A stretch of 64,000 nucleotides of DNA from Rikenellaceae bacterium (lineage in GTDB: Bacteria > Bacteroidota > Bacteroidia > Bacteroidales > Rikenellaceae), in the NCBI GenBank assembly GCA_017935625.1, contig JAGBHC010000031.1, positions 102,946 through 166,945 on the forward strand, given 5' to 3'. Position 1 is the first letter of the stretch. Every line of letters begins with the position of its first letter. The position numbers were made by a program, and so were the translations under genes. Below, in pieces: positions 14,030 to 23,018 of this stretch. A model generated the notes under the pieces. It was not told the DNA's origin. It did not search any database and saw nothing but the letters and a program-made list of their open reading frames with translations.

Positions 14030-17000
14030 TTACTTCTTGGAGTAGTCCATGCCGGCGCGACGGACGTAGGTCTCGTAACGCCACTTGGCATTCTCCTCGG
14101 CGGCGGCGAACAGCTCGGCTGCCTCGGCCGGGAAGGCCTTCATGAGCGAAGTGTAACGCACCTCCTTGTTGAGGAAAGCCTGGAACTTGCTCCAGTCGGG
14201 CTCTTTCGAGTCGAGCTTGAAGGGGTTCTGTCCGGCTGCCTCCAGCGAAGGATTGTATCTCCACAGATGCCAGTAACCGCACTCTACGGCCTGCTTGCCG
14301 ATGGTCTGGGTGCGGGTCATGCCGCCCTTGATACCGTGGTTGATGCAGGGTGCGTAGGCGATGATGAGCGACGGGCCGGGATAGGCCTCGGCCTCTTTGA
14401 GCACCTGAAGCAGCTGGTTCTGGCTTGCGCCGATGGAGACCTGAGCGACGTATACGTAACCGTAGGTCATGGCGATGGCGCCGATGTCCTTCTTGCGGAT
14501 GCGCTTGCCGCTCGATGCGAATTTGGCTACCGCACCGATGGGGGTGGACTTCGAAGACTGGCCGCCGGTGTTGGAGTAAACCTCGGTATCGACAATCAGC
14601 ACGTTCACGTCCATGCCCGAAGCCAGCACGTGGTCCACGCCGCCGAAGCCGATGTCGTAGCCCCAGCCGTCGCCGCCGATAATCCACTGGCTCTTCTTGA
14701 CGAAGTAGTTCTTCATCTCCAGCAGCTCCTTGCAGGCGTCGCAGCCGCAGGCCTCCATCATGGGGATGAGGCGGGCGCTCACCTCGGCGCTCTTCTCGCT
14801 GCTGCCGCGGTTCTCAATCCACTCCTTCATGACGCCTTTCAGCTCGTCGGAGCAGCATGCGCACTCGGCGATGGCACGTTCCATCTTGGCCTGTACCTTG
14901 TCGCGGAGTTTCTCCATGCCGATGTGCATGCCCAGACCGAACTCGGCGTTGTCCTCGAAGAGCGAGTTGGCCCATGCGGGACCCTGGCCCTTGCTGTTGG
15001 TGCAGTAGGGGGTTGAGGGAGCCGAACCCGAGTAGATGGAGGTACAGCCGGTGGCGTTGGCAACCATCATCTTGTCGCCGAAGAGCTGGGTGATGGTCTT
15101 GATATAGGGAGTTTCGCCGCAACCTGCGCAGGCTCCGGAGAACTCGAAGAGCGGTTGTACGAACTGGGTGCCTTTGACGGTCTTGGTCTTGTCCATCACG
15201 GAGTCTTTGTAGCCGACGGTGCCGTGCATGTAGTTCCACTTCTCGACCTGGTCCATCTGGCTCTCCAGCGGTTTCATGGCCAGCGCCTTGGTGGGGGCGG
15301 GGCAGACGTCCACGCAGTTGCCGCAGCCGGTACAGTCGAGCGGGCTCACCTGGATGCGGAACTTGTACTCCTTGGTACCGCCCAGGCCCTGCTTGAAGGT
15401 GGTGCCTGCGGGTGCGCCTTCGGCCTCGGCCTCGGTGGCCAGGAAGGGACGGATGGCGGCATGGGGGCAGACATAGGAGCACTGGTTGCACTGGATACAG
15501 TTGTCTACGGCCCACTCGGGAACATTCACGGCGATGCCGCGCTTCTCATAGGCTGCGGTTCCGTTGTCCCAGGTGCCGTCCTCGCGGCCGTTGAATGCGC
15601 TCACGGGCAGGGTGTCGCCCTTGAGGTTGTTGATGGGCTCCACGATTTTGGTCACGAACTCGGGCTTGCAGCCGCAGCTCTTGGCCTCGGCCGCGGGCTC
15701 GGTCAGCGCGGCCCATTCGGCCGGAACCTCCACTTTCTCTACGGCCGCACCGCCGGCATCGACGGCTGCGTAGTTCATATTGACGATGTCCTCGCCCTTC
15801 TTGCCGTAGGTCTTGTAGATGGCGTGCTTCATCTCCTCGACGGCCTTGTCGAAGGGAATCACGTTGGCAATCTTGAAGAATGCGCTCTGCATGATGGTGT
15901 TGGTGCGGTTGCCCAGGCCCAGCTCGGCAGCAATCTTGGTCGCGTTGATGATATAGAAGTTAATCTTGTTCTTGGCCAGGTAGACCTTCATGTGTACGGG
16001 CAGCGTCTGGCAGGTGGTCTTGGCGTCGTGCACGCTGTTGAGCAGGAACGAGCCGCCGCTCTTCAGACCCTTCAGCACGTCGTACTTGTCCACGTAGCTC
16101 GGCACGTGGCAGGCCACGAAGTCGGGGGTGGTCACCAGGTAGGGCGAGGTGATGGGCTGGTCGCCGAAACGCAGGTGCGAAGAGGTGTAGCCGCCCGATT
16201 TCTTGCTGTCGTAGGAGAAGTAGGCCTGGCAGTATTTGTCGGTCGAACCGCCGATGATTTTAATTGAGTTCTTGTTGGCGCCCACCGTACCGTCGGCACC
16301 CAGACCGAAGAAGAGGGCCTCGAAGGTACCGGGCTTGGCCAGCGAAATCTCTTCGCCGACGGGCAGCGAGAGGTTGGTCACGTCGTCCACGATACCCACG
16401 GTGAAGTGGTTCTTGGGCTCGGCTGCGGCCAGGTTCTTGTAGACGGCCAGCATCTGTGCGGGCGTGGTGTCCTTGGAGGAGAGACCGTAGCGGCCGCCGA
16501 TGATTTCGGGGGCGTTGGTCTTGCCGTAGAAGATATCCTTCACGTCGAGGTAGAGGGGTTCGCCGTTGGCTCCCGGCTCCTTGGTGCGGTCGAGCACGCA
16601 GAGGCGCTTCACGCTGGCGGGAACCGCAGCCATGAAGTACTTCTCGGAGAAGGGGCGGTAGAGGTGTACGGTGATGACGCCCACCTTCTGGCCCTGGGCG
16701 GTGAGGTAGTCCACGGTCTCCTTGAGGGTCTCGGTAACCGAACCCATGGCGACAACCACGTTCTCGGCGTCGGGGGCACCGTAATAGGTGACGGGCTTGT
16801 ATTCGCGGCCGGTGATGGCGGAAATCTTGGTCATGGCCTCGGCCACCATGTCGGGAACCGCGTCGTAGAACTTGTTCGACGCCTCGCGGGTCTGGAAGTA
16901 GATATCGGGGTTCTGTGCGGTGCCTCGGGTCACGGGGCTTTCGGGGTTGAGGCTGCGCTTGCGGAAGGCGTCGAGCGCCTGGCGGTCGAGCAGCGGTGCG

Positions 17001-17575
17001 AGGTCGGCCTCTTCCATGAGCTCCACCTTCTGAATCTCGTGCGAGGTGCGGAAACCGTCGAAGAAGTGCAGGAACGGAACGCGGCTTTTGAGCGCCACGA
17101 GGTGTGCGACGCCGGCCAGGTCCATCACCTCCTGTACGGAGCTGGTAGCCATCATGGCGAAACCGGTCTGGCGGGTGGCCATGACATCCTGGTGGTCGCC
17201 GAAGATGGAGAGCGACTGTGCGGCCAGCGCACGGGCCGATACGTGGAATACGCCCGGAAGCAATTCGCCTGCAATCTTGTACATGTTAGGAATCATGAGC
17301 AGCAGACCCTGCGAAGCGGTGAAGGTGGTCGAGAGAGCACCCGACTGCAACGAGCCGTGGAGCGCACCGGCGGCACCTGCCTCCGACTGCATCTCGACGA
17401 CCTTGACTGTTTCGCCGAACAGGTTCTTGCGTCCTCCGGCAGCCCATTCGTCCACATATTCTGCCATGGTGGACGACGGGGTGATGGGGTAAATCGCGGC
17501 AACCTCGCTGAACATGTAAGCGATGTGGGCTGCGGCGTAATTACCGTCACACGTGATAAATTTCTTCTTTCCCAT
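14030..17575 (-). CDS. nifJ: Pyruvate:ferredoxin (flavodoxin) oxidoreductase
   Basis: This homodimeric cytoplasmic enzyme converts pyruvate and CoA to acetyl-CoA and CO2, reducing ferredoxin; it is central to anaerobic fermentation. At 1181 residues it has the full fused length. The N-terminal TPP-binding domain I starts with CDGNYAAAHIAYMFSEVAAI and YPITPSSTMAEYVDEW. Two 4Fe-4S clusters are near residues 690-760 (CIQCNQCSYVCPHAA and CTGCGNCVDVCPAP). The C-terminal TPP domain has GACAGCGETPYIKTITQLFG, with cysteines for the proximal cluster, and GDGWGYDIGFGGVDHVLASG. It is monocistronic, with a promoter about 100 bases upstream and a strong terminator. Confidence 0.97.
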   Translation of the reverse strand: MGKKKFITCDGNYAAAHIAYMFSEVAAIYPITPSSTMAEYVDEWAAGGRKNLFGETVKVVEMQSEAGAAGALHGSLQSGALSTTFTASQGLLLMIPNMYKIAGELLPGVFHVSARALAAQSLSIFGDHQDVMATRQTGFAMMATSSVQEVMDLAGVAHLVALKSRVPFLHFFDGFRTSHEIQKVELMEEADLAPLLDRQALDAFRKRSLNPESPVTRGTAQNPDIYFQTREASNKFYDAVPDMVAEAMTKISAITGREYKPVTYYGAPDAENVVVAMGSVTETLKETVDYLTAQGQKVGVITVHLYRPFSEKYFMAAVPASVKRLCVLDRTKEPGANGEPLYLDVKDIFYGKTNAPEIIGGRYGLSSKDTTPAQMLAVYKNLAAAEPKNHFTVGIVDDVTNLSLPVGEEISLAKPGTFEALFFGLGADGTVGANKNSIKIIGGSTDKYCQAYFSYDSKKSGGYTSSHLRFGDQPITSPYLVTTPDFVACHVPSYVDKYDVLKGLKSGGSFLLNSVHDAKTTCQTLPVHMKVYLAKNKINFYIINATKIAAELGLGNRTNTIMQSAFFKIANVIPFDKAVEEMKHAIYKTYGKKGEDIVNMNYAAVDAGGAAVEKVEVPAEWAALTEPAAEAKSCGCKPEFVTKIVEPINNLKGDTLPVSAFNGREDGTWDNGTAAYEKRGIAVNVPEWAVDNCIQCNQCSYVCPHAAIRPFLATEAEAEGAPAGTTFKQGLGGTKEYKFRIQVSPLDCTGCGNCVDVCPAPTKALAMKPLESQMDQVEKWNYMHGTVGYKDSVMDKTKTVKGTQFVQPLFEFSGACAGCGETPYIKTITQLFGDKMMVANATGCTSIYSGSAPSTPYCTNSKGQGPAWANSLFEDNAEFGLGMHIGMEKLRDKVQAKMERAIAECACCSDELKGVMKEWIENRGSSEKSAEVSARLIPMMEACGCDACKELLEMKNYFVKKSQWIIGGDGWGYDIGFGGVDHVLASGMDVNVLIVDTEVYSNTGGQSSKSTPIGAVAKFASSGKRIRKKDIGAIAMTYGYVYVAQVSIGASQNQLLQVLKEAEAYPGPSLIIAYAPCINHGIKGGMTRTQTIGKQAVECGYWHLWRYNPSLEAAGQNPFKLDSKEPDWSKFQAFLNKEVRYTSLMKAFPAEAAELFAAAEENAKWRYETYVRRAGMDYSKK

Positions 17576-17675
17576 TTTCTGATTAAAGATTTTCTTACTG
17601 TATTGTATCTTTATTGGTTCATTCTCTTGCTGATAGGGGGTATGGGTCCCCGGAAGGGGCGCATACCGCGCACCG

Positions 17676-17707
17676 CAAAGATAGTATTTCCCGGAATCAT
17701 AACCAAA
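17676..17707 (-). promoter_or_regulatory. Promoter of nifJ
   Basis: On the minus strand TTTG (17704-17707) and TATCTTTG (17676-17683) are 20 bases apart, leaving a leader of about 95 bases. Confidence 0.7.
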
Positions 17708-17773
17708 TACTCATACCCAAATATTTATAATAAAACGGCCCGTCGGCCGGCCGGCGCCGGCCGGGTGCGGCGG

Positions 17774-18178
17774 CTATCCGAGTTCCTTCTTGAGGGTGAG
17801 TCCTCCCCACTGATTGACCGCGTATTCGGTCCGCTCGGTCAGGCGGCCGTCGGTGTAGCAGGCCACGGCGGCGGCGAACGGCGGCGAATTGCGGATGATG
17901 TCCGAGTGGGGGAAGGTGTTGGCCACGGCGTAGAGGAAGAATTCCGCCCGGACGCAGGGCGGCGTTTCGAGCGTCACCTTCGCACCGCGGGCGTAGCCGG
18001 CCGGGCGGGTGCGCGATTCGATGCCGCTGCCGATGTCGTAGACCTTGTCGGAGAGATTGACGTAGTCGGCAATCCCTCCGTCGGCATCGTAACATGCCGC
18101 ACTTATATATAAATTGTAGCGCCACCACTCTTCGTAGTCGCACTCCAGCTCTATACGGTATCTTTTCAGCTCTTTCAT
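17774..18178 (-). CDS. Unknown cytoplasmic protein
   Basis: The chosen start (MKELKRYRIELECDYEEWWR) gives 134 residues; a frame open to 18235 would add an implausible Arg/Pro-rich leader. The protein reads as mixed alpha/beta with an N-terminal strand region, then YDIGSGIESRTRPAGYARGA and FAAAVACYTDGRLTERTEYA. No signal peptide, membrane segment or known motif is seen. It is divergent from the DUF177-rpmF-plsX-fabH cluster. Confidence 0.7.
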   Translation of the reverse strand: MKELKRYRIELECDYEEWWRYNLYISAACYDADGGIADYVNLSDKVYDIGSGIESRTRPAGYARGAKVTLETPPCVRAEFFLYAVANTFPHSDIIRNSPPFAAAVACYTDGRLTERTEYAVNQWGGLTLKKELG

Positions 18179-18246
18179 CGGTACGGATGCGACGTCCGGA
18201 ACGGGGCGTCTTTGCGAGGCCAAAGTTACAAACATTTACACAAATC

Positions 18247-18277
18247 TTTGCAAATAGATTAAAAATGTATAACTTTG
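18247..18277 (+). promoter_or_regulatory. Promoter of the DUF177-rpmF-plsX-fabH cluster
   Basis: TTTG (18247-18250) and TAACTTTG (18270-18277) are 19 bases apart, 20 bases before the first start codon. Confidence 0.75.
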
Positions 18278-18297
18278 CACCCTATTATTAGCTTGAA

Positions 18298-18909
18298 ATG
18301 GATGTTTTGAGAGAATATATCATCCCTTTCAAAGGCCTGAAAAACGGCGACTACGACTATTCGTTTCCGGTCGATGGCGCTCTTTTCCAGGCGTTTGAGA
18401 GCGCCGAAATAAAAGACGGCAAGGCGGTGGCCGACGTGGCGATGACCAAGGGCGACACCGCGTTGCAGTTGCGTGTGACGATATGCGGAGAGGTGGTGGT
18501 CGAGTGCGACCGATGCCTGGAGGACTGCACGCTGCCGGTGCGTTTTTCCGGCGAGCTGGAGGTGCGTTTTTCCGAGCAGGGCGAGGAGTTCGACGGAGAG
18601 ACGATGTGGCTGGAGCCCGGTGAGCGGGAGCTCGACCTGGCGCAGTACATCTACGAGAGCGTGGTGCTGAGCCTCCCCTACCAGCGGGTGCATCCCGCGG
18701 GGCCCGACGGAGAGCCGACCTGCGACCCGCAGATGCTGTCGCGCTTTAGAATCGTCACCGAACAGGAGTTCGAGCGCATCGAAGAGCAGGCCGTCGAGCG
18801 GCAGATGGCGGAAGATGCCGAGACCATCGAGGAGAAGCTCCGGGGCAACGGCGACTTCGCCAAGTTGCAGGCCGTGAAGGAGTCGCTCGAAAAAGAGACG
18901 AAAGATTAG
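18298..18909 (+). CDS. DUF177 (YceD-like) protein, 23S rRNA accumulation
   Basis: The 203-residue protein matches the DUF177/YceD family, linked in bacteria and plants to 23S rRNA accumulation. The typical central motif is visible: VTICGEVVVECDRCLEDCTL followed by a PV-strand, then an acidic stretch (FSEQGEEFDGETMWLEPGER) and YIYESVVLSLPYQRVHP. The CDRC pair is usual in the family. The C terminus is an acidic helix. It sits directly before rpmF, as yceD does in many bacteria, and shares the promoter at 18247-18277. Confidence 0.9.
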   Translation: MDVLREYIIPFKGLKNGDYDYSFPVDGALFQAFESAEIKDGKAVADVAMTKGDTALQLRVTICGEVVVECDRCLEDCTLPVRFSGELEVRFSEQGEEFDGETMWLEPGERELDLAQYIYESVVLSLPYQRVHPAGPDGEPTCDPQMLSRFRIVTEQEFERIEEQAVERQMAEDAETIEEKLRGNGDFAKLQAVKESLEKETKD

Positions 18910-18934
18910 GTAAACTTAAAATAAACATAGAGAA

Positions 18935-19117
18935 ATGGCACATCCTAAACACAGAGTTTCCTCTACCAGAAGAGACAAAAGAAGAACGAATTACAAGGCG
19001 GTAGCTCCTGCCGTAGCGACTTGCTCGAACTGCGGTGCATCGGTTCTTTTCCACAGAGTATGCCCCGAGTGCGGTTTCTACCGCGGCAAACTGGCTATCG
19101 AGAAGAAGGCCGAGTAG
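18935..19117 (+). CDS. rpmF: 50S ribosomal protein L32
   Basis: The 60-residue protein is a canonical L32: MAHPKHRVSSTRRDKRRTNY followed by a zinc-ribbon with cysteines in CSNCG and CPECGFYRG. It is part of the 50S subunit. It lies 25 bases after the DUF177 gene and ahead of plsX, the conserved order that links ribosome and lipid synthesis. Confidence 0.98.
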   Translation: MAHPKHRVSSTRRDKRRTNYKAVAPAVATCSNCGASVLFHRVCPECGFYRGKLAIEKKAE

Positions 19118-19335
19118 TCGTGCGCTCTCCCCGCGGGGAGACGCGTGCAGCCGTCCGGCTCCGGAAGGGAGATGCGGTGCGGCGTAGTGTAACATGCAGA
19201 GAACGGGCGTCGTCGGGATTCGGCTTCGGACCGCTGGCTCCGCAGGGTTCCGGTCACGGAACAATAAAGGGGCGGCACGGAGCGTTCTGTTCCCGACGGA
19301 CGTGTCGTAACAGCTAACAAACGAGTGATACAATT

Positions 19336-20280
19336 ATGCTTAGAATAGGCGTAGACGCAATGGGCGGGGATTATGCTCCCGAAGCCGCCGTGAAAGGGGC
19401 CGTTATGGCCGCCCGCGAAATCGGCTCCGAGAGCAGAATCGTGCTCTTCGGCGATAAAGAGCGTATCGAGGCCATTCTCGCCGGCGAAGGCGTCGGCTCC
19501 GAAGGGTTCGATATCGTTCCTACTACCGAAGTGATAACCATGTCGGACCATCCGGCGCAGACTTTCATCAAGAAGCCCGACTCCAGCATCGCGGTGGGCT
19601 TCGGCTGGCTCAAGGCGGGCAAAATCGACGGATTCGCGAGCGCCGGAAGCACCGGTGCCATGCTCGTCGGTTCCATGTATACGGTCAAACCCATCGAGGG
19701 CGTCATCCGCCCCGCCATCTCGTCGGTCATTCCGCTGGTCGGCGGCGGGTCGGCCATCGTGCTCGACGTGGGCCTGAACGTGGACTGCAAGCCGGAGGTG
19801 CTCTGTCAGTACGGTATCATCGGCAGCATCTATGCCCAGGGCGTATTGGGACTCGAATCGCCGCGCGTGGCTCTGCTCAACATCGGCGAGGAGAAGGAGA
19901 AGGGCAACCAGCTGACCAAGGCCGCTTACGAGATGATGAGCGAATGCGGCATGTTCAACTTCGTGGGCAACATCGAGGCCAAATATCTGTTTACCGGCCA
20001 AATCGCCGACGTGGTGGTCTGCGACGGCTTCATCGGCAACACGGTGCTCAAGGAGGCCGAGGGCTTCTACGAGGCGGCCAGCAAGGCGGGCCTGTGCAAC
20101 GAATTCATCCGGCGGATGAACTACGAATACGTGGGCGGCACTCCGGTGCTGGGCATCGACTCGACGGTCATCATCGGCCATGGATGCTCCACTCCCTTAG
20201 CTATCAAGAACATGATTCTCCAGACCGAAAGGACTGTCAAGGCCGACGTGGGGAACAAACTCAAAGCAATATTTAAGTAG
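19336..20280 (+). CDS. plsX: Phosphate acyltransferase PlsX
   Basis: The 314-residue protein makes acyl-phosphate from acyl-ACP, the first step of the PlsX/PlsY phospholipid pathway, as a peripheral membrane enzyme. Diagnostic segments are RIGVDAMGGDYAPEAAVKGA at the N terminus, the central GFASAGSTGAMLVGSMYTV, and LLNIGEEKEKGNQLTKAAYE and DVVVCDGFIGNTVLKEAEGF. Length is normal. About 220 bases separate it from rpmF, including a GC-rich palindrome near 19127-19142; fabH follows after 9 bases, so plsX and fabH are co-transcribed. Confidence 0.97.
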   Translation: MLRIGVDAMGGDYAPEAAVKGAVMAAREIGSESRIVLFGDKERIEAILAGEGVGSEGFDIVPTTEVITMSDHPAQTFIKKPDSSIAVGFGWLKAGKIDGFASAGSTGAMLVGSMYTVKPIEGVIRPAISSVIPLVGGGSAIVLDVGLNVDCKPEVLCQYGIIGSIYAQGVLGLESPRVALLNIGEEKEKGNQLTKAAYEMMSECGMFNFVGNIEAKYLFTGQIADVVVCDGFIGNTVLKEAEGFYEAASKAGLCNEFIRRMNYEYVGGTPVLGIDSTVIIGHGCSTPLAIKNMILQTERTVKADVGNKLKAIFK

Positions 20281-20289
20281 AAAAGACAG

Positions 20290-21300
20290 ATGGGAAAAAT
20301 AACAGCTGCAATTACAGGCGTTGGCGCCTATTTGCCCGACTACATTCTCGATAACGACGAACTGAGCCGGATGGTGGACACCTCCGACGAGTGGATTATG
20401 TCGAGAATCGGTATCAAGACCCGGCACATCCTCAAGGGCGACGGACTCGGTACCTCCTACATGGGCAGCAAGGCGGTCATTGACCTCCTGGAAAAGACCA
20501 ACGTGGACCCGGCCGACATCGACCTGGTCATTTGTGCAACCGTAACCCCCGACATGATGTTTCCCTCGACGGGTAACCTCATCGCCTACAAGTCGGGATG
20601 CCGCAATGCGTTCGCTTACGACGTTTCGGCTGCCTGCTGCGGATTTCTGTTCGCTCTGACCACGGCATCCAAATTCATCGAGACCGGCACCTGCAAGAAG
20701 GTGGTCGTAGTCGGCGGCGACAAGATGTCGTCCATCATCGACTACACCGACCGCAACACCTGCTGCATCTTCGGCGATGCGGCCGCTGCGGTGCTGCTGG
20801 AGCCCGATACCGAGGGATACGGCATCAACGACGCGATTCTCCACTCCGATGCTTCGGGTGCGGAGGCCCTCTACATGAAGGCGGGCGGTTCGGCCTATCC
20901 CGCGAGCCCCGAGACCGTGGCCAACGGATGGCACTACGTCCATCAGGAGGGACAGACGGTCTTCAAGGCCGCCGTGTCGAAGATGGCCGACGTATCGGTC
21001 GAGATGATGGAGCGCCATCACCTCACGGCCGACGACATCCGTTACCTGGTGCCCCATCAGGCCAATCTGCGCATCATAGACGCTACGGCCCACCGCATGG
21101 GCCTCTCCCGCGAGAAGTGCATGATAAACATAGACAAGTTCGGCAACACGACGGCTGCGACGCTGCCTCTGTGCCTGTGGGACTACGAGAGCCGCCTCAA
21201 GAAGGGCGACAACCTGATTCTCTCGGCGTTCGGCGGCGGTTTCACCTGGGGTGCCATCTATGTGAAGTGGGCTTACGACGGAGGCGACTTCAGCAAGTAG
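20290..21300 (+). CDS. fabH: Beta-ketoacyl-ACP synthase III
   Basis: The 336-residue enzyme condenses acetyl-CoA with malonyl-ACP to start fatty acid synthesis. The catalytic triad can be read: Cys116 in [13 protein letters not shown], His in [14 protein letters not shown] and Asn in [15 protein letters not shown]. The C-terminal [15 protein letters not shown] is typical. It starts 9 bases after plsX. A duplicate function elsewhere in the genome is possible, as Bacteroidota often have two FabH-like enzymes. Confidence 0.97.
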   Translation: MGKITAAITGVGAYLPDYILDNDELSRMVDTSDEWIMSRIGIKTRHILKGDGLGTSYMGSKAVIDLLEKTNVDPADIDLVICATVTPDMMFPSTGNLIAYKSGCRNAFAYDVSAACCGFLFALTTASKFIETGTCKKVVVVGGDKMSSIIDYTDRNTCCIFGDAAAAVLLEPDTEGYGINDAILHSDASGAEALYMKAGGSAYPASPETVANGWHYVHQEGQTVFKAAVSKMADVSVEMMERHHLTADDIRYLVPHQANLRIIDATAHRMGLSREKCMINIDKFGNTTAATLPLCLWDYESRLKKGDNLILSAFGGGFTWGAIYVKWAYDGGDFSK

Positions 21301-21432
21301 CCAGACAATCGTTTTCGCAAAGCAGAGGCGGGCGGCGGAATGTTTTCCGCCCCGGCGGGCGTTCTGCCTTGCGCAAGGCGGTGCCTCTTTTCCGCATGCG
21401 GGATTCCGCGTGCGCTCCTGTCAGTAAGGAAT

Positions 21433-21504
21433 GCCTTTGTAGTTCAAGGGATAGAACGTGGGTTTCCTAAACCTAAGATTCGAGTTCGAGTCTCGGCGAA
21501 GGTA
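21433..21504 (+). tRNA. tRNA-Arg (anticodon CCU)
   Basis: The 72-nt sequence folds as acceptor GCCTTTG/CGAAGGT, D arm GTTC/GAAC, anticodon arm TGGGT-TTCCTAA-ACCTA with anticodon CCU, and T arm TCGAG-TTCGAGT-CTCGG. CCA is not encoded. A terminator follows directly. Confidence 0.93.
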
Positions 21505-21510
21505 CGAATC

Positions 21511-21541
21511 GGCCGGCAACGATTGCCGGCCGGTTTTTTTT
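21511..21541 (+). terminator. Terminator of tRNA-Arg
   Basis: Arms 21511-21519 and 21523-21531 form a perfect 9-bp hairpin followed by GG and eight T. Confidence 0.9.
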
Positions 21542-21698
21542 GTCCCGCAGGGGCCGGAGGCCGGTCGGGCCGGGCCGAGCTTTCGAGAGGCGTTCGCGGT
21601 GGCGGGCGGAGTCGTTGCGGGGCGTGAAAGAACGGTGCGCGGCGGGCCGCAGGGGCGGTTCGCCGCGATTCGTGCGGCTGCGGAGGCCGCGGGGCGTG

Positions 21699-23018
21699 TC
21701 AGCCGCCGAAGACCAGGGTGAAGGTGACGCGGCCGGGACGGTTGGCGGTGAGCTTGATGGAGCCGTTGTGCAGCAGCATAATCTGGCGCGAGAGGCTCAG
21801 ACCGATGCCGGAGCCGTTGCTCTTGGTGGTGAAGAAGGGCATGAAGATGTTGCCGGCCACTTCGGGCGGAATGGCGTCGCCGTTGTTGGTGACCTCGATG
21901 ACGATGTTTTCGCTGGGGTCTATGCGGGCGGCAATCTCCATGCGGGGAGGCCGGTCGGCCGGGTTGCCCTCCATGGCCTGCACGGCATTGCGGATGAGGT
22001 TGGTCAGCACCTGCATGGCCAGGTTGGGGTCGGCGTAGACGAGCATCTCCTCGGGGCAGATGCGCAGGTCGGTGGCGCAGCCGCCCGAAGCGCCGTGCAG
22101 CGCCACGGTGCGGGAGAGGAATTCGCCCACCGGGAAGAGCTCCTTCTCGGGAGTGGGGACGCGCGAGAGCTTGCGGTAGGAGTCCACGAAGGAGATGAGA
22201 CTGCGGGAGGTGGAGGCGATGGTCTCCAGTCCGCGGGCCAGGTCGCCCTGTTTGTCCTCGTTGATGTCGATGAGCGCGTCGGAGAGCGAGACGATGGGCG
22301 AGAGCGAGTTCATGATTTCGTGGGTCAGCACCCGGATGAGCCGGCTCCACGATTCGAGCTCCTTTTCGTCGAGTTCGTTGCTCAGGTCGGCCACGAAGAC
22401 GACCCGCAGCGACTTGCCGTTGGCCTTGATGCCCGAGGCCCGCAGCGAGACGGTCGTGGCGCCGCGGCTGTCGGCGAAGGAGGCCGAGCGCTGTTCGCCC
22501 GACTCGATGTTGCGGAGCTGTTCGGCGAGCTCGCCGCTCACGGGCCGCAACTGCTCGAGATGAGTCATGCGGGGGAGTCCGAAGATGCGGAGCGCCTCGC
22601 GGTTGATGTTGTAGACGGCCCCTTTTTCGTCGAGGGTGACGATGCCGGTCTGTGCGCCGTCGATTATCAGCTCGAAATATTTCTCGCGTTCGACGGCCCG
22701 CTGCTTGGCATCGGAGAGGATGCTCCGGATGCGGTTGAGCACCGAGTTGAACATGTGGTCGTCGCGGTTCGGGTCTTCGGTGAACTTGAAGGCGTAGTCG
22801 TCGTTCTCGATGGCGTTGAACATGAAGGTGACTTTGCGCAGGGTGCCGTAAAAGAGGTCGAATATCTTGTAGACGGCCCAAATCCCGAGCGGGATGGAAA
22901 TCGACAGCAGCGGCATGTAGCCCCGCGCGGCGAGCCATATCGACCCGCAGATGCTCCCGGCGAAGAGCCCCAGCAGCCAGCAGAGCTGGCCGACGGGCAG
23001 CATGCTCCACCTTATCAT
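21699..23018 (-). CDS. Sensor histidine kinase, NtrB-like, partner of a sigma-54 regulator
   Basis: The 439-residue membrane kinase has two hydrophobic segments (about residues 5-31 and 36-56), a linker, a PAS-like domain (~110-190: FELIIDGAQTGIVTLDEKGA), a HisKA domain (SRLIRVLTHEIMNSLSPIVS, phospho-accepting His in LTHE) and an HATPase domain with N box LTNLIRNAVQAM and G boxes TNNGDAIPPEV and GSGIGLSLSRQ. The periplasmic portion is very short, so the signal is probably sensed in the membrane or cytoplasm. It overlaps the response regulator gene by 4 bases and is translated after it. The pair is divergent from the efflux array it probably controls. Confidence 0.92.
   Translation of the reverse strand: MIRWSMLPVGQLCWLLGLFAGSICGSIWLAARGYMPLLSISIPLGIWAVYKIFDLFYGTLRKVTFMFNAIENDDYAFKFTEDPNRDDHMFNSVLNRIRSILSDAKQRAVEREKYFELIIDGAQTGIVTLDEKGAVYNINREALRIFGLPRMTHLEQLRPVSGELAEQLRNIESGEQRSASFADSRGATTVSLRASGIKANGKSLRVVFVADLSNELDEKELESWSRLIRVLTHEIMNSLSPIVSLSDALIDINEDKQGDLARGLETIASTSRSLISFVDSYRKLSRVPTPEKELFPVGEFLSRTVALHGASGGCATDLRICPEEMLVYADPNLAMQVLTNLIRNAVQAMEGNPADRPPRMEIAARIDPSENIVIEVTNNGDAIPPEVAGNIFMPFFTTKSNGSGIGLSLSRQIMLLHNGSIKLTANRPGRVTFTLVFGG

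Noticed and set aside
13649..15016. Plus-strand frames in and beyond the gap before nifJ
   Set aside because: The part over nifJ is its antisense shadow, and the part in the gap is low-complexity sequence across the terminator.
16406..18112. Long plus-strand frame opposite the 5' part of nifJ
   Set aside because: It runs antisense to conserved pyruvate oxidoreductase motifs and reads Gly/Val/Leu-rich without domain structure.
19127..19142. Terminator between rpmF and plsX
   Set aside because: There is a GC-rich palindrome but no T run, and the gene order is usually co-transcribed, so the call is too weak.
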